From NCBI RefSeq assembly GCF_017304615.1, contig NZ_JAFKLZ010000001.1, positions 1,240,001-1,304,000 on the forward strand: a stretch of 64,000 nucleotides of DNA. The letters run 5' to 3'. This DNA is from Sphingomonas sp. Lineage in GTDB: Bacteria; Pseudomonadota; Alphaproteobacteria; Sphingomonadales; Sphingomonadaceae. Made by a program: the position numbers and the translations under genes. Every line of letters begins with the position of its first letter. Positions within the stretch are counted from its first letter, which is position 1. Positions 22,144 through 30,881 of the stretch are shown here, in pieces. The notes under the pieces are model-generated. The model worked only from the letters and a program-made list of their open reading frames with translations, was not told the origin of the DNA and searched no databases.

Positions 22144-23312
22144 GGCGCGACCGACATCGAATTCACAAACCGCTCGAACAGATAGAAACTGTCCTGCGGC
22201 CCCGGGCTTGCCTCGGGGTGGTATTGCACGCTGAACGCGTTGCGGTCGGTTAGTTCGAGCCCGGCATTCGAGCCGTCGAACAGCGACACGTGAGTCTCGC
22301 ACGCATTGGCGGGGAGGCTGTCGCGTTCGACCGCGAAGCCGTGGTTCATGCTGGTGATCTCGACCGCGCCGTCCGACAGCCGCTTGACCGGATGGTTGGC
22401 GCCGCGATGGCCCTGGAACATCTTGGTCGTGCGCGCGCCGACCGCCAGCCCGAGCAATTGATGGCCGAGGCAGATGCCGAACAGCGGCTTGCCGGTCTCC
22501 AGCAACTGCCGGATCACCGGCACCGCATACTCGCCGGTCGCGGCCGGATCGCCCGGACCGTTCGACAGGAAGATGCCATCGGGCGCGAGCGCCATGACCT
22601 GATCGAAGGTTGCGGTCGCGGGGACGACGCTGACCTTGGCGCCCGCCTGCACCAGATTGCGGAAGATATTGCGCTTGCTGCCGTAATCGATCGCGACGAC
22701 GTGGGGACGGTCAGCCTCCCCACCTTCGCCGCCATAGCCGAACCCCAACCGCCAGACGCCACCTTCCCAGCCATAATCGGCCTCGGTCGTGACCGCGATC
22801 GCCAGGTCCATCCCCTCCAGTCCCGGCCACGCCCGCGCCATGTCGAGCAGCAGCGGAATGTCGAACTGGCCGTCCGCGGCATGCGCGATCACGCCATTGG
22901 GTGCGCCTCCGCTACGAATCCGCCGCGTCAGCGCGCGCGTGTCGATTCCCGACAGGCCGATCCGCGCATGCTTCTTCATCCAGGCATCGAGCCGCTCGGT
23001 GCTGCGGAATGACGAGGGCGCGGTCACGTCCTCGCGCACGATCATGCCCAAAGCGTGCGGCATGTCCGCCTCGACGTCGTCGGCATTCGCCCCGACATTG
23101 CCGATGTGCGGGAAGGTGAAGGTGATGATCTGGCCCGCGAACGACGGGTCGGTCATGATTTCCTGGTAACCGGTCATCGCAGTGTGGAAGCACACCTCGC
23201 CGACCGCCTGCCCTTCGGCGCCGAATCCGCGGCCCCAGACGACCTCGCCGCTCGCCAGGACGAGAACGCCCGTGGCTCCTTCAGGCGCGCGAAAAGTCGT
23301 GGCGTCGGCCAT
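22140..23312 (-). CDS. carA: Carbamoyl-phosphate synthase small subunit
   Basis: 390 aa glutaminase subunit that supplies ammonia to CarB. N-terminal CPSase small-chain domain (GVLVLASGEVVWGRGFGAEG, EVCFHTAMTGYQEIMTDPS), then a class I glutamine amidotransferase with nucleophile Cys in FGICLGHQLLGLAVGA and the catalytic His/Glu in QYHPEASPG. ATG at 23312. A candidate promoter lies at 23363-23391. It is separated from carB by one small unrelated gene. Confidence 0.98.
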   Translation of the reverse strand: MADATTFRAPEGATGVLVLASGEVVWGRGFGAEGQAVGEVCFHTAMTGYQEIMTDPSFAGQIITFTFPHIGNVGANADDVEADMPHALGMIVREDVTAPSSFRSTERLDAWMKKHARIGLSGIDTRALTRRIRSGGAPNGVIAHAADGQFDIPLLLDMARAWPGLEGMDLAIAVTTEADYGWEGGVWRLGFGYGGEGGEADRPHVVAIDYGSKRNIFRNLVQAGAKVSVVPATATFDQVMALAPDGIFLSNGPGDPAATGEYAVPVIRQLLETGKPLFGICLGHQLLGLAVGARTTKMFQGHRGANHPVKRLSDGAVEITSMNHGFAVERDSLPANACETHVSLFDGSNAGLELTDRNAFSVQYHPEASPGPQDSFYLFERFVNSMSVAP

Positions 23313-23362
23313 TGCGGGCGGGCACTCCGTTGGGTTGAAACAGCGATGTCGCTAAGTCCCGC

Positions 23363-23391
23363 CGCCTAAACCCCTACCCCCCTCGCGTCAA
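23363..23391 (-). promoter_or_regulatory. Sigma-70-like promoter candidate for carA
   Basis: On the minus strand TTGACG (23391-23386), a 17-bp spacer, then TAGGCG (23368-23363), about 50 bp before the carA ATG. The -35 is good for an alphaproteobacterium, the -10 is weak. Confidence 0.35.
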
Positions 23392-23417
23392 CCGGATCGG
23401 GGCGCTATGTGGTCCGC

Positions 23418-23870
23418 ATGATACGTGACGACATCAAAGCCGCCCAGATCGCCGCCATGAAGGCCGGCGACAAGGAATCCCGCAACGCGATCAGCCTGAT
23501 CCAGTCGGCGATCAAGAATCGCGACATCGAGGAACGGACCAAGGCGCAACCGAACGACGACGACACGTTGGTGGTCGAAGTGCTGCAGAAAATGGTCAAG
23601 CAGCGCCGCGAATCGATCGAGATGTTCCGTAAGGGCGACCGCGAGGAACTGGCCAAGGCGGAAGAAGCCGAGGTCGCGGTGATCGAACGCTTCCTGCCCG
23701 CGCAGATGAGCGAGGCGGAAACCGCCGCCGCGATCGAGGCGATCAAGGCCGAACTCGGGGCGAGTGGCATGAAGGACATGGGCCGCGTGATGGCCGAACT
23801 GAAGGCGCGCCATGCGAGCAGCCTCGATATGTCGAAGGCCAGCGCGGCGGTGAAGGCGGCACTATCCTGA
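23418..23870 (+). CDS. yqeY: GatB/YqeY domain protein
   Basis: 150 aa. All-helical protein of the YqeY family, related to the C-terminal tRNA-binding tail of the GatB amidotransferase subunit: MIRDDIKAAQIAAMKAGDK start, LQKMVKQRRESIEMF, FLPAQMSEAE and GMKDMGRVMAELK. Biological role not settled. The ATG at 23418 is preferred to a GTG three codons earlier because family members begin near here. It is followed by a hairpin and dnaG, the usual yqeY-dnaG-rpoD order of alphaproteobacteria. Confidence 0.93.
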   Translation: MIRDDIKAAQIAAMKAGDKESRNAISLIQSAIKNRDIEERTKAQPNDDDTLVVEVLQKMVKQRRESIEMFRKGDREELAKAEEAEVAVIERFLPAQMSEAETAAAIEAIKAELGASGMKDMGRVMAELKARHASSLDMSKASAAVKAALS

Positions 23871-23879
23871 CCTGTGGAA

Positions 23880-23907
23880 AACCCGCCCGTTGCGTGAAGG
23901 GCGGGTT
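23880..23907 (+). terminator. GC-rich stem-loop after yqeY
   Basis: AACCCGCCC (23880-23888) and GGGCGGGTT (23899-23907) form a 9-bp stem with a 10-base loop directly after the yqeY stop. No run of T follows, so it is a weak or attenuating terminator at best. Confidence 0.5.
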
Positions 23908-23920
23908 GCTGCGATAGGCA

Positions 23921-23929
23921 TGCTATAAT
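23921..23929 (+). promoter_or_regulatory. Extended -10 promoter for dnaG
   Basis: TGCTATAAT: a perfect TATAAT at 23924-23929 with a TG one base upstream (extended -10). A start 7 bases later would fall on the G of the dnaG GTG codon at 23936. No good -35 at the right distance. Confidence 0.5.
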
Positions 23930-23935
23930 GCGCGG

Positions 23936-25807
23936 GTGAGTCTCACCCCCGCCTTCCTCGACGAACTCCGCGCCCGGACCCTGCTGTCCGCGCTGGTGGG
24001 GAAGACCGTCAAGCTCACCAAGGCGGGGCGCGAGTTCAAGGGCTGTTGCCCGTTCCACAACGAAAAGACGCCGAGCTTCTACGTCAACGACGACAAGGCG
24101 TTCTACCACTGCTTCGGCTGTTCGGCGCATGGCGACGCGATCCGCTGGATGACCGAGCAGCGCGGCCTCCCCTTCATCGACGCGGTGAAGGAACTCGCCC
24201 AGGCCGCCGGGATGGAGATGCCCGCGCAGGACCGCCAGGCTGTCGAGCGCGCCGAACGCGCCAAGGGTCTGCACGACGTGATGCAGGCAGCCGCCGACTG
24301 GTTCGAGGCGCAGCTTGGCGGGTTGGACGGCGGCGAGGCGCGCGCCCTGCTGGAGCGGCGCAAGATTTCGGACGCGACACGGCGTGCGTTCAATTTCGGC
24401 TATGCCCCGGATTCGCGCGGCAAGCTGCGCACCGCGCTGCGCGACTTCGGCGACGCGTTGCTGATCGAGGCTGGCTTGCTGATCAAGGTCGAGGACAAGG
24501 AGCCCTACGACCGGTTCCGCGGCCGACTGATGATCCCGATCCGCGATCCGCGCGGACGCGTGATCGCGTTCGGCGGGCGCATCGTGGGCGACGGCGAGCC
24601 CAAATATCTCAACTCGCCCGACACACCGCTCTTCGACAAGGGCCGCACGCTCTACAATCTCGACAAGGCCGCCCCGGCCAGCCGCAAGACCGACCGGCTG
24701 ATCGTGGTCGAAGGCTATATGGACGTGATCGCGCTGGCCCCGGCCGGGTTCGGCGATGTCGTGGCCCCCAACGGCACCGCCGTGACCGAGGCGCAGCTCG
24801 AACGGATGTGGCGAATGGCCGACGTCCCGGTGATCTGTCTCGACGGCGATGCGGCGGGGCAGAAAGCGGCGATCCGCGCTGCGCATCGCGCGCTGCCGGG
24901 GCTGGCGCCGGGCCGCAGCCTGAGCTTCGTGACCCTACCCGACGGACAGGACCCCGACGACCTGGTCCGCGCTTCCGGCGCGCGCGCGTTCGAGGCGCTG
25001 CTCGACAAGCCCGAACCGTTGGTCGACCTGCTGTGGCGGCACGAATACGCCGCCGAACTGCTCGACACCCCCGAGCAACGCGCCGGCCTCAAGCGTCGCC
25101 TCGCCGATCACGCCAACACGATCGTCGACCCCAACGTCCGCCACGAATATCTCGCCGAGTTCCGGCGCCGCGTCGACGACCTGTTCGCCAAGCCGCCGCG
25201 TGAGTTCCAGCCCCGCACCTTCGCGCCGCGCCGCCCGGGCACGAAATGGACGCCCCCCACCCCGCCGGCGACCGCGCAGGCCAAAGCGGTCCGCGCCGCC
25301 GGCATCGACCGCGTGCTGGCAAAGGCAGTACTCGCCGGGCTGATCCGCCATCCTGCCGAAATCGCCCGGCACATGGAAGTGCTGGGCAGCCTGAAGCTCG
25401 TCGATGGCGCTCTCGCGCGGCTGTTCGAAGCGGTGGTCGATCTCGCGCTGGAGGACCGGGCGCTTGATAGCCAGCGCCTCGTCACCATATTGGGCACTTC
25501 CGGACTTGGTCAGATCACGACGGACCTGCTCCGGGCCGACGCCACGCCCTATTCCTTCACGAAAGGCGACGCCGATCCCAAACGCGCCAGCGCCGATCTG
25601 GACGAGGCGATCGCGATCATGGTGGCGCGGCCCGAAGTAGATGCGGCGCTCGCCTCTGCAACGGCGGAGTTGGAAACGACGACATCCGACGCGGCGTTCG
25701 CTCGGCAAATGGAACTGCTGAAAGAACAGCGCGCTTTGGAAGAGCGGCTTGCAAATCTGATCCAGGCTAATAACGACGCGGACGAATTCGAAATTGAGGG
25801 CGATTGA
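23936..25807 (+). CDS. dnaG: DNA primase
   Basis: 623 aa; makes RNA primers for replication. N-terminal CHC2 zinc-binding domain ([12 protein letters not shown] ... YHCFGC, residues about 35-65), catalytic core with TOPRIM motifs ([11 protein letters not shown] and [11 protein letters not shown]), and a C-terminal DnaB-interaction domain. The GTG at 23936 gives the standard N-terminus ([12 protein letters not shown]). No Shine-Dalgarno precedes it, and the promoter -10 is immediately upstream, suggesting a leaderless transcript. Its stop overlaps the rpoD ATG (TGATG). Confidence 0.98.
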   Translation: MSLTPAFLDELRARTLLSALVGKTVKLTKAGREFKGCCPFHNEKTPSFYVNDDKAFYHCFGCSAHGDAIRWMTEQRGLPFIDAVKELAQAAGMEMPAQDRQAVERAERAKGLHDVMQAAADWFEAQLGGLDGGEARALLERRKISDATRRAFNFGYAPDSRGKLRTALRDFGDALLIEAGLLIKVEDKEPYDRFRGRLMIPIRDPRGRVIAFGGRIVGDGEPKYLNSPDTPLFDKGRTLYNLDKAAPASRKTDRLIVVEGYMDVIALAPAGFGDVVAPNGTAVTEAQLERMWRMADVPVICLDGDAAGQKAAIRAAHRALPGLAPGRSLSFVTLPDGQDPDDLVRASGARAFEALLDKPEPLVDLLWRHEYAAELLDTPEQRAGLKRRLADHANTIVDPNVRHEYLAEFRRRVDDLFAKPPREFQPRTFAPRRPGTKWTPPTPPATAQAKAVRAAGIDRVLAKAVLAGLIRHPAEIARHMEVLGSLKLVDGALARLFEAVVDLALEDRALDSQRLVTILGTSGLGQITTDLLRADATPYSFTKGDADPKRASADLDEAIAIMVARPEVDAALASATAELETTTSDAAFARQMELLKEQRALEERLANLIQANNDADEFEIEGD

Positions 25808-27843
25808 TGGCGAAGAATAACGGCGGCGAAGGCGACGAAACCCTGGAAATGGGCGACGCTCCGCTGATCGACCTGAACGATGCGAACATCAAGAAGGTGA
25901 TCGCGCGCGCCAAGAAGCGCGGATATATTACCTACGATCAGCTCAACGATGCGCTGCCGCAGGGTGAAATGTCTTCGGATCAGATCGAGGACATCAGCGC
26001 GGCTCTGTCCGAAATGGGCATCAACATCGTCGAGAACGAAGAAGCCGGCGAGGAAGGCGACGAGCAGCAGAAGGAAGACGAGGACGATATCGATCCGGTC
26101 GATTCGCCCGACGATAATGCGCCTGCGCTCGAGACCAAGAAGAAGGAAACGGTCGACCGCACCGACGATCCGGTGCGCATGTATTTGCGCGAAATGGGCG
26201 CGGTGGAATTGCTCAGCCGCGAGGGCGAAATCGCCATCGCCAAGCGGATCGAGGCCGGCCGCGACACGATGATCCTGGGTCTGTGCGAAAGCCCGATCAC
26301 GTTCAACGCGATCATCGACTGGTCGACCGCGCTGAACGAAGGCACGATGCAGTTGCGCGAGATCCTCGATCTCGACGCGATGCTGTCCAAGGGTCCGTCA
26401 GCCGAGCAGGTCGAGGGCGCCGAGGACGACGATTCAGGCGAAATCAGCGAAAAGACCGCGGGCGCCAGCTTCAAGGAAGAAGAGGACGTCAAGGAAGAGG
26501 TCTCGGCCGACGAGGACGAGGACGACATGACCGAGCGTCGTGCGCCGCGCATCTCCGACGACGAGGAAGAGGATAACACGCTCAGCCTCGCGCAGATGGA
26601 GGAGCAGCTCAAGCCGATGGCGCTGGAGCGGTTCGCCAACATCACGTCGATCTACAAGAAATTCTCGAAGATGCAGGCGACGCGCCTGGATCAGATGAGC
26701 GCTGGCGGCGAGCTGTCGGCGGGTGACGAGCGCAAGTATCAAAAGCTGCGCGAGGAACTCACCGCGGAGGTCGAGAGCGTCCAGTTCCACCAGGCGAAGA
26801 TCGAATATCTGGTCGACCAGCTCTATTCGTTCAACCGGCGCCTGACCGCGCTGGGCGGGCAGATGCTGCGCCTGGCCGAGCGGCACAAGGTCAGCCGTGC
26901 CGACTTCCTCAACCGCTATGTCGGACACGAACTCGATGAAAGCTGGCTGAGCACGGTCGAGGGCGTCGACAAGAAGTGGGCGGCCTTCGCGGGCGCCGAG
27001 ACCGCAGCGGTGGATCGCATCCGCACCGAGATCAGCGAGATCAGCCAGCAGACCGGTATGGCGCTCGGCGAGTTCCGCCGCATCGTCAACATGGTGCAAA
27101 AAGGCGAGCGCGAGGCGCGCATCGCCAAGAAGGAAATGGTCGAGGCGAACCTTCGCCTCGTCATCTCGATCGCTAAAAAGTATACGAACCGCGGCCTGCA
27201 ATTCCTTGATCTTATTCAGGAAGGTAACATCGGCCTGATGAAGGCGGTCGACAAGTTCGAGTATCGCCGCGGCTACAAGTTCAGCACCTACGCAACGTGG
27301 TGGATCCGTCAGGCGATCACCCGCTCGATCGCCGACCAGGCCCGCACGATCCGCATCCCGGTCCACATGATCGAGACGATCAACAAGCTGGTCCGCACGT
27401 CGCGCCAGTTCCTCCACGAGCAGGGCCGCGAGCCCACGCCGGAGGAAATGGCCGAGCGGCTGAGCATGCCGCTCGAGAAGGTCCGCAAGGTGATGAAGAT
27501 CGCCAAGGAGCCGATCAGCCTCGAAACGCCGATCGGCGACGAGGAGGATTCGCACCTCGGCGATTTCATCGAGGACAAGAATGCGGTGATCCCGGTCGAC
27601 GCCGCGATCCAGGCGAACCTCAAGGAAACGGTCACCCGCGTGCTGGCGAGCCTGACCCCGCGCGAGGAACGCGTGCTGCGCATGCGCTTCGGGATCGGCA
27701 TGAACACCGACCACACGCTGGAGGAAGTGGGCCAGCAGTTCAGCGTGACTCGCGAACGCATCCGCCAGATCGAAGCCAAGGCGCTCAGGAAACTGAAGCA
27801 TCCGAGCCGCAGCCGGAAAATGCGGTCCTTCCTCGACCAATAG
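25807..27843 (+). CDS. rpoD: Primary sigma factor RpoD (sigma-70)
   Basis: 678 aa housekeeping sigma factor. Region 1.1 at the N-terminus, region 1.2 around [18 protein letters not shown], an acidic non-conserved insert rich in Asp/Glu (about 200-260), regions 2.1-2.4 ([40 protein letters not shown]), region 3 and region 4.2 with the helix-turn-helix [20 protein letters not shown]. The ATG at 25807 overlaps the dnaG stop by one base. A strong terminator follows at 27877-27908. Confidence 0.99.
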   Translation: MAKNNGGEGDETLEMGDAPLIDLNDANIKKVIARAKKRGYITYDQLNDALPQGEMSSDQIEDISAALSEMGINIVENEEAGEEGDEQQKEDEDDIDPVDSPDDNAPALETKKKETVDRTDDPVRMYLREMGAVELLSREGEIAIAKRIEAGRDTMILGLCESPITFNAIIDWSTALNEGTMQLREILDLDAMLSKGPSAEQVEGAEDDDSGEISEKTAGASFKEEEDVKEEVSADEDEDDMTERRAPRISDDEEEDNTLSLAQMEEQLKPMALERFANITSIYKKFSKMQATRLDQMSAGGELSAGDERKYQKLREELTAEVESVQFHQAKIEYLVDQLYSFNRRLTALGGQMLRLAERHKVSRADFLNRYVGHELDESWLSTVEGVDKKWAAFAGAETAAVDRIRTEISEISQQTGMALGEFRRIVNMVQKGEREARIAKKEMVEANLRLVISIAKKYTNRGLQFLDLIQEGNIGLMKAVDKFEYRRGYKFSTYATWWIRQAITRSIADQARTIRIPVHMIETINKLVRTSRQFLHEQGREPTPEEMAERLSMPLEKVRKVMKIAKEPISLETPIGDEEDSHLGDFIEDKNAVIPVDAAIQANLKETVTRVLASLTPREERVLRMRFGIGMNTDHTLEEVGQQFSVTRERIRQIEAKALRKLKHPSRSRKMRSFLDQ

Positions 27844-27876
27844 TCGATCGGCCGGGCTGGCCGGAACCGATGTGAC

Positions 27877-27908
27877 AAAGCCGTCGATCGCTGGATCGGC
27901 GGCTTTTT
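27877..27908 (+). terminator. Rho-independent terminator of dnaG-rpoD
   Basis: Stem of 13 bp (AAAGCCGTCGATC with GATCGGCGGCTTT, one G-U pair), loop GCTG, and a run of five T at its end. It closes the rpoD transcript 34 bp after the stop. Confidence 0.85.
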
Positions 27909-27931
27909 CCTTTGTCGACTCCGAGAAAACG

Positions 27932-27962
27932 AAAAAGGCCGCCGGTCTTTCGACCGGCGGCC
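27932..27962 (-). terminator. Terminator of the first PEP-CTERM metalloprotease gene
   Basis: An 11-bp perfect stem GGCCGCCGGTC / GACCGGCGGCC with loop TTTC at 27937-27962; on the minus strand it is followed by a T run (AAAAA at 27932-27936 on plus). An almost identical copy ends the second metalloprotease gene. Confidence 0.85.
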
Positions 27963-27985
27963 CATTTCCTTAGCGCAGGCTGGTC

Positions 27986-29230
27986 TTACGCGAAGCGGAC
28001 CCGCGCCGTGACCTTGCGGTTGCGACGCATCGCCGCACCCATCAGGCCAAAGCCCATGATCATCATCGCCCAGGTCGCCGGTTCCGGCACCGGAGCGGTG
28101 GCGAACTGGCTGTAGATCTGCGCCGTGTTGATCAGGTAATTCGATCCGCGCGAACCGACCGCGATGTTCCAGCCGATCGCGTCGAACGCCGCGAGGTCGA
28201 GCGCCGTGATCTCGCCCATCTGCTTGTAGCAGAAGGTCGGGTCCATGATGCCAATCTGCCCGGTGCAGCCGACAGCATCCTTCCAGTGCGACGCCTGGTC
28301 GCCATCGCCATTGTAGGTGCCCGTCGCGAACAGCGAGTTGCCGCCCCACTGCGTCAGGCCGCCGTCGGTGGAGAAGTACGACGCCGTGCCGACCGACATG
28401 TCGAGCACGGGGCCGTTACCGGCAACCACGTTGTGCGGGTCCATACTGTAACGGAACATGTCGAGCGCCGAGAATAGCGCGGTCTGGTTGAAGTTGAACT
28501 GGTTGCCGGTAGCGACACCAGGGCCGTTGGGGCCACCGAAATAGTCGAGATAATCGACGCCCGACACGAAGCCAAGCGCGTGGCCGATTTCGTGGATCGC
28601 GACGCCGATAAAATCCATCGTATTGGCGGTAATGCCGTCGGTGGGATCGAAGTCGAAATTGAAGTTGGTCGAGAACTGGACCTCACCGTCGAGCTGCTGA
28701 GTGTTGCTCGCATCGTAGGTCGCCGTACCGCCGATCGCCTTCACGTTGGCCGTATTGAGATACAGCGTCTTGTTGTTCAGCGCGTTCACACCCGTCGTGC
28801 TATTATCATAACGCCAGGTGTTGGTGTTGATGCCGTTATTGCCGCTGTTCGGGCCGTTGGTGATGAAAGCCGCAGCGCCATTGGTCAGCGTCGGCAACAC
28901 GATGCCCGTATCAACGGCGGAGTTGCTCTTGGTTGCGTTGACGCCTGATTCCCAGTTGGCGACGGTGTAATTCATCCCGGAGCTGCCGGTCGAACCGATA
29001 ATGCCCGAGCCGAGCGCCGCGGTGCCGACACCCAGCTTGATCGTGACATTGTTGGTGAGCACCGAGCTCCAGTAGGCGGCCGCGATCTGGAAACCGGCGC
29101 GGAACGCGGCTTGTTGAGCTGGCGTACCGGCAAAACCCTGATCGACCAGGATGATGTTGGCGGCGTTGGCCTGGCCTGCGGTGATCGCGGACATGGCGGC
29201 GCCAATGCAAAGCAGCTTGCGAAACTTCAT
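27986..29230 (-). CDS. PEP-CTERM-sorted metalloprotease, copy 1
   Basis: 414 aa exported protein (NF038122-like). The start at 29230 gives a signal peptide ([23 protein letters not shown]). The metzincin-type zinc motif [14 protein letters not shown] is at residues 213-226. The C-terminus carries a PEP-CTERM sorting signal: VPEPATWA, a hydrophobic helix, and a basic tail (RRNRK). PEP-CTERM signals are recognised and processed by an exosortase, which is not in this window. Mature sequence is about half-identical in appearance to the neighbour at 29467, while the last ~120 bp including the terminator are almost identical at the DNA level. Confidence 0.88.
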   Translation of the reverse strand: MKFRKLLCIGAAMSAITAGQANAANIILVDQGFAGTPAQQAAFRAGFQIAAAYWSSVLTNNVTIKLGVGTAALGSGIIGSTGSSGMNYTVANWESGVNATKSNSAVDTGIVLPTLTNGAAAFITNGPNSGNNGINTNTWRYDNSTTGVNALNNKTLYLNTANVKAIGGTATYDASNTQQLDGEVQFSTNFNFDFDPTDGITANTMDFIGVAIHEIGHALGFVSGVDYLDYFGGPNGPGVATGNQFNFNQTALFSALDMFRYSMDPHNVVAGNGPVLDMSVGTASYFSTDGGLTQWGGNSLFATGTYNGDGDQASHWKDAVGCTGQIGIMDPTFCYKQMGEITALDLAAFDAIGWNIAVGSRGSNYLINTAQIYSQFATAPVPEPATWAMMIMGFGLMGAAMRRNRKVTARVRFA

Positions 29231-29281
29231 TTCGTGAAAACCCCCTTTTTGCAGCCGTTGGAGGCCGGCTGAACCCACACA

Positions 29282-29296
29282 TTAACAGTTTGTTAA
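29282..29296. promoter_or_regulatory. TTAACA-N3-TGTTAA palindrome upstream of metalloprotease copy 1
   Basis: TTAACAGTTTGTTAA, centred about 59 bp before the ATG. The same motif with one different spacer base occurs before copy 2 (30733-30747). Shared position and sequence suggest a common regulator or a core promoter; which one is unknown. Confidence 0.5.
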
Positions 29297-29413
29297 CAAT
29301 TCAAGCAACTCCCTGAGCGTAGAATGCGGCACCCTTCCTGTCTCAATCTGGAACAAAGAGAATGGGTTAGGATGAAGATCGTAACGATGGCGCGCCCGAT
29401 CGACCCAAAAACG

Positions 29414-29445
29414 AAAAAGGCCGCCGGTCTTTCGACCGACGGCCC
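29414..29445 (-). terminator. Terminator of the second PEP-CTERM metalloprotease gene
   Basis: Stem-loop GGCCGCCGGTC / GACCGACGGCC with a TTTC loop, one mismatch, and a T run on the minus strand. It is a near-identical copy of the hairpin at 27937-27962. The 29231-29466 gap also contains the TTAACA palindrome; otherwise nothing recognisable. Confidence 0.8.
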
Positions 29446-29466
29446 ATTTCTTAGCCGAAGCTAACC

Positions 29467-30693
29467 TTACGCGAAGCGGACCTGCGCATTGACCTTGCGG
29501 TTGCGACGCATCGCCGCACCCATCAGGCCAAAGCCCATGATCATCATCGCCCAGGTCGCCGGCTCCGGCACCGGAGCGGTCGCGAACTGACGATAGATCG
29601 ATGCAGTCGAGGTCGTCTGGTAGTTCAGCGCATTCACGCTGAGGTTCCAGCCCATCGCGTCATAGGCGGCGAGATCGAGACCCGTGATGTAACCCGTCTG
29701 GCCGTAGCAGAAGGTCGGATCCAGGATGCCGTTGCCGATCGCGCAGCCTGCGGTATCACGCCAGTGCGACGCCTGCTGCTTGTCGGTGCCGTTGTAACGG
29801 CCGTTCGAGAAGTTGTTCCCGAAGAGAGCAGTCGCCCCGCCGTCGATCGAGAAGTACTTGTCGCCACTGACCGACAGGTCAAGTACGGGGTTGGAACCCG
29901 GCGCGACGTTCGTCGGGTCATTGCTATAGCGGAACATGTCCAGCGCCGAATAGATGGACGTCGAGTTCAGGCTATAGCTCAGCGCGCCCGCATTGGGGCT
30001 ATTGCCACCGCCGTTGATACCATAGATGTCAAGGAAATCGACACCCGACACGAAGCCCAGCGCGTGGCCGATTTCATGGATCGCGACGCCGATGAAGTCC
30101 ATCGTGCCGGCAGTGATGCCGTCGGTCGGATCGAAGTCGAACGAGAAGTTCGTGCTGAAAGTCACAGTACCGTCGACGGTCGCCGAAGTCACACCGGCGA
30201 CGTTGGCGCCGATCGCCTTGATCAGCGAGGTGTTCTCGTAAAGCGTCTTGCTGCTGGTCGTCGCGCCCGCGTCCCAAACTTTGGTGCTAAGGTCGTCTTT
30301 GCCGTTAGCAGCCACACCGTTCGTGATGAAACTGGCGCCGCCATTGGTCAGCGTCGGCAGCACGGCGGTCTGGTCGATCACCGAGTTGCTCTTGGTCGCG
30401 TTAACGCGCTGTTCCCAGGTTGCCACGCTCAAGTCAGCGCGAGTGCTGCCCGTCGAACCGATGATGCCGGAACCCAGCGAGGCGGTGCCGACCTTGAGGT
30501 TGATCGTGACGTTGTTCGTCAGGATCGATCCCCAGTAGGCAGCCGCGATCTGGAAGCCGGCTTTGAACGCTGCCTGCTGTGCGGGAGTGCCCGCAAAACC
30601 GTTGTCGATCAAAATGATGTCAGCTGCGTTTGCCGGCACCGCCCCCATCACGCTGGCCGCGACGCCGCAAGCAAGTAACTTCTTCATACGCAT
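29467..30693 (-). CDS. PEP-CTERM-sorted metalloprotease, copy 2
   Basis: 408 aa, paralog of the downstream gene. ATG at 30693 with GGGGGA 8 bases upstream; signal peptide MRMKKLLACGVAASVMGAVPANA. Zinc motif [15 protein letters not shown] at residues 206-220, followed by a DMFRYSNDP segment and Cys pair (TAGCAIGNG, DPTFCYGQ) also present in copy 1. C-terminal PEP-CTERM signal [27 protein letters not shown] identical in kind to copy 1. Tandem duplication is the evident origin. Target proteins are unknown; surface or extracellular matrix remodelling is an inference. Confidence 0.88.
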   Translation of the reverse strand: MRMKKLLACGVAASVMGAVPANAADIILIDNGFAGTPAQQAAFKAGFQIAAAYWGSILTNNVTINLKVGTASLGSGIIGSTGSTRADLSVATWEQRVNATKSNSVIDQTAVLPTLTNGGASFITNGVAANGKDDLSTKVWDAGATTSSKTLYENTSLIKAIGANVAGVTSATVDGTVTFSTNFSFDFDPTDGITAGTMDFIGVAIHEIGHALGFVSGVDFLDIYGINGGGNSPNAGALSYSLNSTSIYSALDMFRYSNDPTNVAPGSNPVLDLSVSGDKYFSIDGGATALFGNNFSNGRYNGTDKQQASHWRDTAGCAIGNGILDPTFCYGQTGYITGLDLAAYDAMGWNLSVNALNYQTTSTASIYRQFATAPVPEPATWAMMIMGFGLMGAAMRRNRKVNAQVRFA

Positions 30694-30732
30694 AGGAAAA
30701 TCCCCCATAACCGAATGTCACGACTTGTGCCG

Positions 30733-30747
30733 TTAACAGTGTGTTAA
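30733..30747. promoter_or_regulatory. TTAACA-N3-TGTTAA palindrome upstream of metalloprotease copy 2
   Basis: TTAACAGTGTGTTAA, centred about 47 bp before the ATG at 30693; second copy of the motif at 29282-29296. Confidence 0.5.
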
Positions 30748-30881
30748 TCTTTATTAAGTCGCCTCGAGTCAATCCGGTTCGAATGCATCCGGCGCCGGAT
30801 TTTCCGAGAGGTGTATCTTAGCGGGACAGTCGGGATCGCATCGCCTATGGCCCCGCCAAGCCGACCCGGTAGGAGCGCCCG

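Noticed and set aside
23890-23911. TTGCGT or TTGCTG as a -35 for dnaG
   Set aside because: Spacing to TATAAT is 28 or 12 bases, outside the working range; the extended -10 explains the promoter better.
26442-26580. Acidic insert in rpoD as possible foreign insertion
   Set aside because: Asp/Glu-rich non-conserved region between regions 1.2 and 2 is normal for proteobacterial RpoD.
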